Source: Euclidia mi (taxonomy: Eukaryota; Arthropoda; Insecta; Lepidoptera; Erebidae). Taken from it: a stretch of DNA of 64,000 bases. The position numbers were made by a program, and so were the translations under genes. The number at the start of each line of letters is the position of its first letter. The first letter of the stretch is position 1. Below are positions 53,301 through 63,965 of this stretch, piece after piece. The notes under the pieces are model-generated. The model was not told the DNA's origin and made no database searches. It saw nothing but the letters and a program-made list of their open reading frames with translations. The stretch spans positions 105,193,279 through 105,257,278 of the forward strand of contig OX123182.2 of NCBI GenBank assembly GCA_944739405.2. Reading direction: 5' to 3'.

Positions 53301-53919
53301 GATAGTAAGGCTGTCCTCTCAGCCCTCAAAAGCCATACTATCACCTCGGCACTCACGCTTGAATGCCACCAGAAACTAACAGAGGTAGGTAAACTAAACA
53401 AATTAACACTGCAATGGATCAAGGGCCACAGTGGCTCAAGAGGGAATGACGCAGCCGACGTACTCGCCAGAAGAGGGGCCACTTTAGAGGTGGTGGGACC
53501 CGAGCCCATAATTCCCCTCCCTTCTGGTTTTTATCGCAACCTGGTAAGAAATAGGACCAGGACCAAACACAACCAGTCCTGGATTGGTATTGAAACATGG
53601 AGGCAGGCCAAGGAGGCTCTTCCCGCAGTAGACGGTAAGATAAAGTAAGCTGTCCAAACAACAACTACGGACAGTCACGGCCGCCTACACAGGACACGGA
53701 TTCTTTAATAAACACCTATTTACTATAGGTATCACCGACAGCCCGCTGTGCAGGGCCTGTATGGCAGCAGACGAGACGGCAGCCCACCTGCTCCTCGACT
53801 GCCCTGAGGTCGCACAGTACAGGCAGCAGTACCTGACCAGATACAGCACCCTGAGGGAGGCCGTGGGCCACATCAAGAGTCTGCTGGCCTTCCTCGAAGA
53901 GCTGGGGTGGCTCGAATGA
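50307..53919 (+). pseudogene. LINE F ORF2: endonuclease, RT and RNase H, two defects
   Basis: ATG 50307. Endonuclease: LQINLHHSQTATAQL, LIQEPWIRGG, GTDSNAHHQMWG, SCSDHRWISF. RT: AAGLDGIFPGLLQ, then an in-frame TAA at 51798-51800, FIPKPGKTDY, FIDIEGAFDKT, GCPQGGVLSPLLWNLVIN and GYADDLTIL near 52324. RNase H near 53105-53470: FTDGSKTDTGTG, AECFGIILAA, ILSDSKAVLSAL, GHSGSRGNDAAD, keeping D, E, D and D. After DGKI (53640) the sister copy shows that 17 nt are replaced by 6. The shift ends the frame at 53648, while the zinc-type C-terminus (CRACMAADETAAHLLLDC) remains in another frame to 53919. Confidence 0.88.
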
Positions 53920-53998
53920 AGACACCATTCCCACCCGCACGCAAAATACACGCCAAGACGTGGAGTTGCGGAAACAGCCCGTGCCATCAAGTATCAAG

Positions 53999-54011
53999 TA
54001 ACAATTCCGTT
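53999..54011. repeat. 13-bp target-site duplication of LINE F, right copy
   Basis: Exact copy of 49166-49178. Confidence 0.9.
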
Positions 54012-54736
54012 TAGGTAATAAGGATAATATAGAACGACACGTCTGCTTCCTACAGTGAATCGAGACAATATTGTATTATTAAAATACTGTATTATAAATT
54101 AAAAAAAATGCTTATGTTCACACTTTTTGTATGTAGTTGTTGTACAACGCTATTTTTATTTTGTTAAATGTCGGTATCTGTAAAATAATAATTATTCACT
54201 CGCTGTTGCCTATTACAGTCGATCATTTGTTACGAAAAATGTAATGTGTAATGTGATGTTTTGTAATGGGTACCTATCAAATACATACCGTGTTATTAAA
54301 GTGAAAAATATGTTCACAAGTGTGGCAAATCAGTATTTAAATAAATAGTGATATTATCATAAACTTAACGGGAAGAAACTAACGTCTAAGACACAGGCTA
54401 GGCCTAGTTTAGACGTTAGTGTCCCTATGGATTTGTCTGTATAATTGTAAGTACATAGTTTTAAGTTATCTTTGTACACTTGATTATGGTCTCATTAAAG
54501 ATTTTATTTTTATTTATTTATTATTATCTAGCAGGCATCCAGTAGTCCACGGGGTGACAGCTAGCAGGCACCCAGCTGTCCACGCGCCGACCGCTTTCTT
54601 GTCGGAGATGCGGGCACTGGCCACCAATTGGCGCCGTCGTGGCGATTGCTAGCGGTCAGCACGCGGACAGCGCGCAGACGCTTGCTTAAAACGCGGGTTG
54701 CCAATTTAAATAACATCTAAAGAGCAATACTTAAAG
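54012..54736. other. Non-coding stretch with small repeats
   Basis: No gene seen. It holds an 11-bp stem hairpin (54379-54389 with 54409-54419, CTAACGTCTAA and complement) and a short imperfect direct repeat near 54529-54585 (TAGCAGGCATCCAG / TAGCAGGCACCCAG). Confidence 0.6.
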
Positions 54737-54825
54737 CCCATTATCATCATTATCATCAGCTTGCCGTAGTCCACTGCTGGATATAGGCGTCTCCAATGGC
54801 ACGCCACTGAGCCCGATATAAAGCC
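54737..54825 (+). repeat. Interspersed repeat fragment (AGTCCACTGCTGGA type)
   Basis: CATCATCAGCTTGCCGTAGT then CCACTGCTGGATATAGGCG and CACGCCACTGAGCCCG: a second, differently diverged fragment of the repeat at 15684. Confidence 0.6.
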
Positions 54826-56585
54826 CATTACTTCAGAAATTGCCCTAGGCAAGTGGGAATTGTTGCAGATACAACGATATAAGCTCTGAAATTGTAGTTT
54901 TTTTTTAAACTACCTGAACACACTGTAAGAAAATTTCGCTTTTACCAATATTAGGTATATAATTCTTAGAAGACTGAGATACCGTTTAATAAAAACTTCT
55001 TCAATTCTTCCAAAAATAAGATAAACAACACAGAACTTCCTACTACAAGCGTTGCTATTCGCGATCGACCCAATTGTTTCCAATCGTTGCTTTAAAAAAC
55101 TCTTCAGGCAAAGCTACGAGACTTTTGTGTATGATAAAAACAAAATGGTATTGGTTGATTGACGGTCAATCTGAGCGTAATAGGTTCTATACTTTGTATA
55201 AATAGGATCGGTGTGACTTATATTTTATAAAACTGCTTCACCGGAAAACCGTTTCTACTCTGGAAGTATTTTCCAATCCTTATGTGTGTTTTTTATTTTT
55301 CCAGTCGTGTGTGAGTGGGTGATCTATGGTTATCCACTCACACTTACTCTGTGAGCTTTCTTACAGAAAAAGTCAGCAATAGCTTAGTCGACCCGTAAAC
55401 TGTAACTGAGAACCCACTATCAATCTCGATTGTGCTCAAGTGGCATACTAACTGATCATTTGTTTAGGTAACTATCAAACATGACTTAAGCTATACTGCG
55501 CGAGTTCAACAAAAATAAGAAAAATGAAACGTATTAATATGAAACAAACAAAAATAGTAAAGATATAAATAAATCCACGCCATAAATCGGTAAGTAAATA
55601 TACAAGAAAATCAAATGTAAAGTAGTACCTATCTCTATTCAAAGCCGTTAGTAGGCTACAAAAAATTTGACGCATTCAACTTTGTCCATAAAAAGGTTCA
55701 ACAAAAATATTTTTCCAAAGAAGTACGATACTTTTATACCTGAGCCCGCTAACCCTAATCCAAAAGTTGTTTAACTGGATCACAGAAACTCCGACGACGA
55801 GAGTTATAAGTAGGTGAAATCATGTTACATACAACTCAATGAATTCCCTTAACACCTCCAGAATATAAATCCAGGAAAACAGATTATTTAGATTTCCCCC
55901 TTTGGAGTTGATGCCGTACAACTCTCGCTGATTACACAGATACTCCATCTATTTTGTTTGTTTTGTAATTGAAATCCCATTCATGGAAGCCTCGATCAAC
56001 TCAAATATTGCGACAGATTAATGTCTTTGAGAAATAGTAAAATAAGTATATTATTTGATGGGTTTGTAGGTTTAGTGGGTTCGATTTCCATTCAAGACAA
56101 ATATTTGTGTGATTATTACGGTTCATTATAATGTGTCTAGCTGATGTAAGTAATTCATTTCTGACGTGCACGTATTCGGAATTATGTACTTAAGTATATA
56201 ATTATGGGCTCTGCCTAGTTTAGAATCAGATGGCCGTGTATCCATACACTGACCTCAGGATGTTATTATATTTTTTAAATGGATATAGATTTAAATACCC
56301 TTCTAATTAGGAAAAAAGTATAAAGGGATTAAATCCGCTTAATAGGACGTAAACAGTGTTTCTTAAAATGACACCTGATCCAAAATTGTCAAACTTGACA
56401 AAAACCGTTTGGCATTTTGACCAACAAAAAACTCAAGTCATTACACAGTCATCAATCAATGCGGTTGCGTCAACTTTCAATTAATTTAAAAAGGGAAAAT
56501 TTTGGTCATTTGTGTGTATGTGTGTAGATTACATAAATAATGGATTGCCAATTTAAAATGCGAAGCAAATTATAAAAATAAAAAT
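54826..56585. other. 1.8 kb without recognised genes
   Basis: AT-rich, no supported coding frame. A hairpin GTGTGAGTGG / CCACTCACAC (55309-55318 and 55334-55343) is present. A short minus-strand frame at 55675-55475 is hydrophobic but has no other support. Confidence 0.5.
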
Positions 56586-56589
56586 GTAA

Positions 56590-56670
56590 TTTCGATCCGT
56601 GTGGTGACGGGTCAAGAATACAAAGTATCACTACCCCGTTTCATTCCGTGGGTTTCGTAAGAGGCAAACA
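56590..56670 (+). repeat. Probable LINE-derived fragment
   Basis: TTCCGTGGGTTTCGTAAGAGG then C resembles a frequent moth repeat, as I recall it. It is short and non-coding. Confidence 0.35.
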
Positions 56671-56879
56671 AGAAGAATATACGATGCAAATAGTAGAGAA
56701 TGTCGATAGAGATTACACAACTGCAGCAGATATTGTAGAGTACATTTCCACAACTATACGCACAAATACAAGTGCACTCAGTTTAGCGGACCACGGGCTC
56801 CATGGCAAAGTTCTTGGATGGTAACCGTGACATCGCTAAGACGATGATGCTCTCATAGTTTGAATTGGTACGCCAGATT

Positions 56880-57150
56880 ACTCAGAGCTTTTGAAAACGC
56901 TGGAATTTACACATACTCCAGCAACGCGTTAAGTGGACCGACAAAACCGATCCACCCAAGATTGGAGACCTCGTTTTGATTAAGGAGGCTAACCTTCTGC
57001 CCCTCAGATGGCGCTGAGGGCGCATTCTTCGTTTGGTAAATGGGACTGATGGAGTGCCCCGATTTGCTGAGGTCTTGGTGGACGGTTCGATTCTGAGGAG
57101 GGCGGTTGCAACGTTATCACGTCTACCAACTGATTAGCGGACCGGTAGGC
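56880..57150 (+). pseudogene. BEL/Pao integrase C-terminal remnant
   Basis: Reads KWTDKTDPPKIGDLVLIKEA then NLLPLRWR, a stop, GRILRLVNGTDGVPRFAEVL and VDGSILRRAVATLSRLPTD. This is the C-terminal domain of a BEL/Pao integrase (compare DPVLIADGQLPRNTWPCG and VEVRTAAGVLKRPAKKLVPL in the element at 35710-35880). The GC-rich GGTCCGGGGCGGGTGGA then TGTTTGG that follows may be a purine-rich tract and LTR start. Upstream parts are too decayed to follow. Confidence 0.7.
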
Positions 57151-57195
57151 CGGTCCGGGGCGGGTGGATGTTTGGAATAGATATATTGCCTATAA

Positions 57196-57357
57196 TCTTA
57201 ATATATAAAATCCTTGCGTTACTGACTGACTGACAGACACGCTACAGCCGAAACTATTGGGTTCAGGTAGCTGAAATTTGGCATGCATGTTACTTGGGGA
57301 CCGTAGGGGTGCACTAAGAAGGGATTTCCCGAAATTCCCACGGGATCGGCCAAAACG
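57196..57357 (+). mobile_element. Helitron 5' end
   Basis: Starts TCTTAATATATAAAATCC after an A and matches the first 160 bp of the Helitron at 10534 closely. Beyond CAAAACG the two differ and I found no CTAG end, so this is either a fragment or the start of a longer relative. Confidence 0.65.
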
Positions 57358-58684
57358 TTTTAAATATTCAAATTTACCGTAGGTATATTGCGCAATGAAC
57401 ATGAAAATACCTCCGGCAGAGGGTATGGGCTCGCTCTCTATTTGTGAGCCATCAAAACATGGTTCACGATACATGGGTTTGAAAATCTATTTTATTATTG
57501 GTGACAGCCGATTACTTACGCTTGTTTGAAGCTACACCCTGTTTCTGACGCTTCATACAAACAAACGTCTAACTTAGCCATGAAGTCACTTTTTTATTTT
57601 GAATTTTGATGTAAATGTTTACAAGCCAATAGATATAAACCAACTATTATTCATTGATGTTGATCTTCAGCAATAAATAAAAGAGGCTTGCTGAAGAATA
57701 TCAGTCTATTCAAATTAATATCAATGTTGCGATGACAAAGACTCTTAGTAAAACAAACGCCGAAAACGTCACAATTCTCAAGGATTTACGGCAAGACCAA
57801 CGCTAGTCAACAGAACTCTTAAAACAATTTTCGGCGCACCAACCAAATTTCTTCATCTTGTGAAGGACAATTGCGGTACTAAGAAGGCTGTTTAATATAA
57901 ATAACAAAGATTCATTGCCTAACCGAAAGTAGGGTACGAGGTGTAAACCTTGTTTTCATTCATTTGAAACGAAACCTAAGTTTTGTATTCACGCAGTTAC
58001 TGAAGTCACATAAGTTCGCAAACAGTTCTCAAAAAGATACTTGGAAGTTTTGGAAGCGTCCAGTAAAGGAATCTAGGGCGAAAATGGTTACTATGAATTT
58101 GTAGCCGGTAGAATTTCTAGCTGTTTATTTAATTATTCATTTAAATGAGTAAATTATTACTGAGGATAGTTTTGAAGTTACTCCAACTTCGTAATAGGTT
58201 AAAGACATAAAGACATATTTATTTCTGCATTTTGGTTGTTTACAACACTTATACATGTCAAAACCCTATTCTAGATGATGCCGGCTTTTCCTAGCTAAAT
58301 GACTTCTTGAGAAGAAAGGCCGAAACAAACTCAGAGTCATTGTTTTTTTTGTCACTTCAATTTCTTTAGTCTTTTCTTCATCTTTTAAAGTCCAGACAAA
58401 AAAAGGGTTTAGTATGCAAGTACAATGCAGGAAATTATCTGACTCGGCCCACTGATGGCATGGATGCCCGCATTCAACAGCAATCGTACGGCTCAACCTT
58501 AATTGAGGGAGCCAGCACGATCTGTATCACTATGCCTCCACGCCATCAGAAGGTGTATGCATAAGCATGTCAGCCTAAGCCATCAGACAGGTTGCCACAA
58601 CTATTTGTTTATATGTTTAATAATGCCCACATCGTACTCACAACTTTACATGCTAATACACAGTAAAATACATGTTGCAAACAA
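57358..58684. other. 1.3 kb without recognised genes
   Basis: No supported frame. A minus-strand stretch at 57474-57370 is open (MYREPCFDGSQIESEPIPSA) and runs into the Helitron sequence; I do not recognise it. Confidence 0.45.
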
Positions 58685-59608
58685 TAAGTAAAAATAATAA
58701 AAATTTAAACAATAAAATGTCATATATTTAAAATGTCAGAAAATATTACTAAATGTCAGAAAATATTATTGAATGTCAATTTATGAATAATAATATATTA
58801 CTTAAGTAATTTTAAATGTCAAAAGAAAATAAATAAAATAACAATGTCAAATCAAACAATGTCAAAACAAAATAAATAAAATTACAAATGTCAAATTAAA
58901 AATGTAAAAATATAAGTATTACAAATGTAAATAAAAATATCATGTCACTAATTTCAAAATGTCAAAATTCATAATTTTTAAACTCAATTCCAGGCATTTT
59001 TGTCTGCTAAATAATCTTTAACTGTGTAATAAGCTTTTGAACACAAGCTCTGTTTAATAAATACTTTGAATTTATTAATACTTAGTTCCTGAATATTGCC
59101 TGGAATTTTGTTGTAAAAACGTATGCTTTGATACTTGTATGAGTTACTTATTTTTTGTAGTCTAGTTGAAGGTAGAACAAGTTTGTTTTTATTTCGTGTA
59201 TTTAAATTATGAATGTCGCTGAATTTAGAAAACATATTTATATTTTTTTTGACATATAACAAGTTCTCATAAATGTATTGAGATGCGACAGTCATTATCT
59301 TAATTTCTTTAAATTTTTCCCTCAATGAATGCCTTGAACCAAGACTGTAGATTGCACGAATAGCCCGCTTATGCAGTACAAACACAGTTTGAATGTCAGC
59401 TGCGTTGCCCCATAATAAAATGCCATATGACATTATGCTGTGGAAATAACTAAAATATACTAATCTGGCCGTATCTATATCAGTTAACTGACGAATTTTG
59501 TAAACCGCGTATGCTGCAGAGCTAAGTCTATTCGACAACTGACCTATATGTGGGCCCCACTGTAGCTTAGAATCTAGGGTTATGCCTAAGAATACGGTGT
59601 TATCTATA
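58685..59608 (-). pseudogene. LINE G: 5'-truncated CR1-like LINE (LINE C relative)
   Basis: From about 59608 down: FLGITLDSKLQWGPHIGQLS, YGILLWGNAADIQTVFVLHK, RAIRAIYSLGSRHSLREKFK and KIPGNIQELSINKFKVFIKQ to a stop at 58984. This is the thumb and C-terminal part of ORF2 and aligns with LINE C (FLGLHLDKNLTWRYQIEKV; YNKLPKYIQEIALLGQFKIA). The 3' UTR has repeated AAATGTCA units. The remaining frame is open. Its upstream end abuts LINE H, so LINE H may have inserted into it with the other part outside the window. Confidence 0.82.
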
Positions 59609-59811
59609 AGATCGGGGGGTGGAGTTGCTCGCGTCCGTAGGACTCTCCATCTTTTCCTAAGACACACCCTACACGTGCCCCCTGGGTGGTGCAAAACGAG
59701 CAACAACGCCGAGCAACAGGCGGGGGTTAAATAACCTGTCATGGCTGCCACAGGCCAAGAGGCACTAAATACCCTCTCAAAAGAGTGGCCATAACACCCT
59801 GGGAAAGTGGT

Positions 59812-61290
59812 ATGAGTGTTCTTCCCAAAACTTTACATATGGAAATGTCTGAATATGAAGAATGCGTTATGTCATGCGATCCGGCTAACCCCCGGCGCTC
59901 TCCGGTATCCGGGCTGGAGAGTGGGAAATATGCTACCGAAGACTATGCAGGAGCGGGTATCCAGGCTTCTGCATCAGTTAATGCTACTGGAAACAAGAAA
60001 TTTGTGCAACAAGCATTTCATCCTGGCCTCTTTATAACGAGACCTAGAAGTGCATCTCTAGGGAGCAAGCAAAGCGGTTTGAATGAACCTACAAAGCCCC
60101 AGTCTAGCCAACCTAAGTCCCAGTACTTAGAACCAAACGAAAAAGTGAACAATCCTCCAGGCCCCCCAGACTGGCAAAGAGTACCATCAATTAGAAATCC
60201 AAAACGGAAGAAGTCATCTCTTAGTCCACCAGCTATTACTACCTCTAACAGGTATCAAGAACTTCCTGTAGATCTAACTGAAAAAGAAGACTTGCCTCAG
60301 CCTAATAAACAGGTTAAGCCTCCACCCATAGTACTCTATGGCATAGAAGATGTCATCAAACTTACAGGACTACTAAAGACTGTAGCTTCCCAAAATGACT
60401 TTAGCTATAAGATTGTTAATCGAAACCAGTTAAGGGTTAGTAGTGCCACAATTGAAACTTATAAAAATATTATTGGGTTAGTACGGGAACATGGCCTCAT
60501 CGGCCACACGTTTAAGAAAAAAGATGAAAGATGCTACAGGCTTGTCATCAGAAATCTACACCCGTCAACTCCACTCAATGCTATAAGGGAAGACATCGAA
60601 CAAACAGGTAATACTGTGTTAGGAGAGATAATTAATGCAAAGTATGGGCCCGATAAAAAGCCTACATCCACCTTTTTTGTCAACCTTATACCGGGAGACA
60701 ATAATAAGGCCGCTAAGGAGCTTAAATATATATACCACCAAGCCGTTGTAATAGAGGATCCCAGAAAAAATAGGTCTATCGTCCAATGTCAGCGCTGTCA
60801 ACAATATGGTCATACGAAGAACTATTGCATGCGACCATACCGCTGTGTGAAGTGTGCACAGGCGCACAAAACTTCCGAATGTCCAAAGCGTGATCGAAAC
60901 ACCCCCGCAATGTGTGCTCTGTGCCATGGACCTCACCCTGCAAATTATAAGGGCTGCGAAGTGTACCAACAAATCCAATCACGTAAAACAGCACAACTCA
61001 GACTTACACAAAAGCAAGACAAAGAAGCAGAAGTAAAACACAGCCTGGACACAATATCACGGCCAGCCAACCAGACTAAAAACGAAATAGTAAACAACAT
61101 ATCCTATGCCGAAAAAGTGAAGACACACCACATGCAAAGAGATACCACCATAAACCCAACAATAAACCCACTTAGTGAAACTTTAGAACAAATTCTTCTG
61201 CAACAATCGGAAAAATTTGACTTACTCCTACAACAAATGAGTACCATGATGGGCCTCATAACAACTCTCATCAACAATATGGCCAAATGA
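59812..61290 (+). CDS. LINE H ORF1: gag-like protein with CCHC knuckles, 492 aa
   Basis: ATG 59812 is the first in frame. The N-terminal 150 residues are rich in P, S and N. The middle region (YKIVNRNQLRVSSATIETYK ... YRLVIRNLHPSTPLNAIRED) matches the PRE_C2HC type domain of Jockey ORF1. Zinc knuckles follow: CQRCQQYGHTKNYC, CVKCAQAHKTSEC and CALCHGPHPANYKGC (residues about 330-385). The C-terminus is helical (LEQILLQQSEKFDLLLQQMS). It binds element RNA as a gag-like particle. The TGA overlaps the ORF2 ATG. Confidence 0.9.
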   Translation: MSVLPKTLHMEMSEYEECVMSCDPANPRRSPVSGLESGKYATEDYAGAGIQASASVNATGNKKFVQQAFHPGLFITRPRSASLGSKQSGLNEPTKPQSSQPKSQYLEPNEKVNNPPGPPDWQRVPSIRNPKRKKSSLSPPAITTSNRYQELPVDLTEKEDLPQPNKQVKPPPIVLYGIEDVIKLTGLLKTVASQNDFSYKIVNRNQLRVSSATIETYKNIIGLVREHGLIGHTFKKKDERCYRLVIRNLHPSTPLNAIREDIEQTGNTVLGEIINAKYGPDKKPTSTFFVNLIPGDNNKAAKELKYIYHQAVVIEDPRKNRSIVQCQRCQQYGHTKNYCMRPYRCVKCAQAHKTSECPKRDRNTPAMCALCHGPHPANYKGCEVYQQIQSRKTAQLRLTQKQDKEAEVKHSLDTISRPANQTKNEIVNNISYAEKVKTHHMQRDTTINPTINPLSETLEQILLQQSEKFDLLLQQMSTMMGLITTLINNMAK

Positions 61291-63965
61291 ATGCCATCAG
61301 ACTTGCAACTTGGAACACAAATGGTCTCGCACCAAACAAGCATGAAGTACAACTTCTAATAGATGAGCATAAACTTGACATAGTTCTCGTTTCAGAAACA
61401 CATTGCACAGCCTCCAGCAATATTAAAATTAAGGGATTCAATACCTACCTAACCAACCAGCCAGATGGGACAGGCCATGGGGGAACAGCTATTATTATTC
61501 GAAGCACCATCAAACACCATTTAATGCCAGAGTTCAAGACTGAATACCTGCAAGCTACTACTGTCGCTCTGGAGGATAAATGTGGCTACTTCAATGTATC
61601 TTCAGTGTATTGCCCCCCTAAACACAAAATTGACCAGCTGATGTTTACCGAATTTTTCGCATCTCTTGGGCACCGATTCATTGCCGGTGGCGATTGGAAT
61701 TTGAAACATACGCACTGGGGATCTAGATTGATAACGACTAGAGGAAGACATTTAAAGCATAGTATGGACACTAATCACTTACAAGCAATAACAACATCTG
61801 AACCAACATACTGGCCCACAGACCCAAATAAGGTACCAGATCTTCTGGACTTCTTTGTAACAGGAGGTCTCTCTAGACATTATCTTAAAGCAGAATCTTG
61901 CATTGATAGCTCTTCTGACCATACTCCGGTTATATTAACTGTCAGTACAACGCTTATAGAGTATGATGAAGAGAATACACTCTGTAATAGAAATACTGAT
62001 TGGCAAGCGTTTCGAGAGTACATAGAAAAGCATATACAACTACAGGTTGCGCTTAAATCGCCAGACAATATTGAAGAAGCTGCTAAGTACATAACAGTAC
62101 TCATCCAAGAAGCCTGCTGGAAATGTACTCCTGTATTGAAGTCTGTTAATGCACCCAAGAACCTGTCACTAGATATAAAACAAAAAGTACTTGAAAAGCG
62201 TCGTCTGAGAAGAGTGTGGCATCAAAGTAGGCATCCGATGGACAAAAGTGCCTTGAATAAAGCCATTAAGGACCTTAAAACAGCAATATCAAACTTGCAT
62301 AACGATACCCTACAATCAAAATTAGAGTCACTCACAGCAACCGAAGCAACAAACTATTCTCTCTGGAAATTTACAAAATCCTTAGATCGCCCACAAGAAT
62401 CAAAGCCGCCTATAAAAACTGTTAATGGCTGGGCTAGGACAAAGCAAGATAAGGCAAATGCATTTGCCAAGTATCTCACAGAAGTTTTTACTCCTAATGA
62501 TGATGCGGGATCTAACGAATTTGAGGCGAGCCTGGAAGGTGTCCTTAATCAGGATTTGCAGCTGGATTTACCACCAAGACCAGCTACTATACGAGAGGTG
62601 TGGAGAGCTATAACCATGCTCAAAGATAAAAAAGCACCGGGATTCGATTTGATCACCAAGGAAATCCTTAGACAGCTGCCAAAGAAAGCTGTAACATTTA
62701 TAACAACTCTTTTTAATGGCATCCTACGTGTACAACACTTCCCACTCATATGGAAGGTATCTCGAATCATTATGATTCATAAGCTAGGCAAACCTGCTCA
62801 TGAGGTTACATCATACCGGCCGATCAGTTTATTGCCAATATTCTCAAAATTGTTCGAGAAAATTTTACTAAGCCGAATTATGCCCATGCTCAATCAAAAC
62901 AACAGCATTCCTGATCACCAATTCGGATTCCGGCAACATCACTCGACTATAGAACAGGTTCACAGAGTATGCCATGTAATAAGAAATACTTTTGAGCAAA
63001 AAGAATATTGTTCTTCAGCTTTTTTGGACATTCAACAGGCATTCGACAAAGTTTGGCACAAGGGACTTCTCTATAAGATCAAGTCAAATATCTCACACAG
63101 CTACTACGTTCTGTTCGCATCGTACCTTTCAAACAGATGGTACCAGGTTAAAGAAGGCAACTCCACATCAACACTCCAGGAGATCAAAGCAGGTGTACCC
63201 CAAGGTTCCGTTCTCGGTCCTGTACTATATACCGTGTACACTGCAGATTTGCCAGAAATCCGAGGTATTACCACAGCTACTTATGCTAATGATACTGCCA
63301 TTCTTGCCAGCGACAAAGACCCCGTCATTGCATCAATCAAGTTACAGAATGGCTTAGACGAAATAAGCAAATGGTTATCCAGGTGGCGTATTAAAGCCAG
63401 TGCCAACAAATCTGTTCAGGTAACATTTACGCTGAGGCGGAATAACTGTCCACCAGTGAGACTTGGTAACAACCCACTACAACACAGAGACAGCGTAAGA
63501 TACCTCGGTATGCATCTGGATCGCCGTCTGACCTGGAAAGAACATATAAAAAAAAAGAGAGATGAACTGAACATCCGCTATAAAAACCTCTATTGGTTAT
63601 TGGGACGAAACTCAAAGCTCTCCACAGATAACAAACTTTTAATCTATAAAAGCATACTAAAACCAAGTTGGATCTACGGCATTCAGCTGTGGGGAAGCGC
63701 CAGCGATTCTAACCTAAACATCCTTCAGCGGCTTCAAAACGTAATCCTGAGGACCTTGTCAAATGTGCCATGGTTTGTTACAAACACCGAAATCCATGCA
63801 AGTCTGCAAATATGTACAGTAAAAGAAGAAATCCGAAACACCGCTACGCGCTATAAAAGGAGGCTAGCTGTACATCCAAATAACTTAGCGGCACAGCTAT
63901 TGCAAACAAAGTGCGACACACGACTGAGCCGACGTGTTATCCTGGAACTCGATAAAATCCAGTAA
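61287..63965 (+). CDS. LINE H ORF2: endonuclease-reverse transcriptase with YAND active site
   Basis: Endonuclease: ATWNTNGLAPNKHE, IVLVSETHC, GGTAIIIRS, FIAGGDWNLKH, VPDLLDFFV and SSSDHTPVIL. RT: KAPGFDLITKEILR, SYRPISLLPIFSKLFEK, AFLDIQQAFDKVWHKG, AGVPQGSVLGPVLYTVYTAD, then YANDTAIL at 63282-63305. The normal motif is (F/Y)ADD; here the first aspartate, codon AAT at 63288-63290 (residue 668), is asparagine. That aspartate binds a catalytic metal, so activity is doubtful. The C-terminal part has YLGMHLDRRLTWKEHI and ends at TAA 63963. Otherwise full length for Jockey. Confidence 0.93.
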   Translation: MNAIRLATWNTNGLAPNKHEVQLLIDEHKLDIVLVSETHCTASSNIKIKGFNTYLTNQPDGTGHGGTAIIIRSTIKHHLMPEFKTEYLQATTVALEDKCGYFNVSSVYCPPKHKIDQLMFTEFFASLGHRFIAGGDWNLKHTHWGSRLITTRGRHLKHSMDTNHLQAITTSEPTYWPTDPNKVPDLLDFFVTGGLSRHYLKAESCIDSSSDHTPVILTVSTTLIEYDEENTLCNRNTDWQAFREYIEKHIQLQVALKSPDNIEEAAKYITVLIQEACWKCTPVLKSVNAPKNLSLDIKQKVLEKRRLRRVWHQSRHPMDKSALNKAIKDLKTAISNLHNDTLQSKLESLTATEATNYSLWKFTKSLDRPQESKPPIKTVNGWARTKQDKANAFAKYLTEVFTPNDDAGSNEFEASLEGVLNQDLQLDLPPRPATIREVWRAITMLKDKKAPGFDLITKEILRQLPKKAVTFITTLFNGILRVQHFPLIWKVSRIIMIHKLGKPAHEVTSYRPISLLPIFSKLFEKILLSRIMPMLNQNNSIPDHQFGFRQHHSTIEQVHRVCHVIRNTFEQKEYCSSAFLDIQQAFDKVWHKGLLYKIKSNISHSYYVLFASYLSNRWYQVKEGNSTSTLQEIKAGVPQGSVLGPVLYTVYTADLPEIRGITTATYANDTAILASDKDPVIASIKLQNGLDEISKWLSRWRIKASANKSVQVTFTLRRNNCPPVRLGNNPLQHRDSVRYLGMHLDRRLTWKEHIKKKRDELNIRYKNLYWLLGRNSKLSTDNKLLIYKSILKPSWIYGIQLWGSASDSNLNILQRLQNVILRTLSNVPWFVTNTEIHASLQICTVKEEIRNTATRYKRRLAVHPNNLAAQLLQTKCDTRLSRRVILELDKIQ

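Larger units (their letters stand above)
49179..53998 (+). mobile_element. LINE F: LOA-like LINE with RNase H
   Basis: 4,820 bp between 13-bp direct repeats. ORF1 (open from the first bases to 50323) overlaps ORF2 (50307 to about 53919) by 17 nt. The 3' end ATCAAGTATCAAG is a short tandem tail without poly(A). The endonuclease, RT, RNase H and zinc-type C-terminal order plus the DUF4780-like ORF1 suggest the LOA group. A truncated sister copy lies at 7404-7986. Confidence 0.88.

Noticed and set aside
55475..55675. Short hydrophobic minus-strand frame as a membrane peptide
   Set aside because: AT-rich DNA gives Phe, Ile and Leu-rich translations by chance; no start context or neighbour supports it.
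57370..57474. Minus-strand open stretch MYREPCFDGSQIESEPIPSA as a captured exon
   Set aside because: No recognised family and no splice sites evident. It is mentioned only as a test in the Helitron finding.
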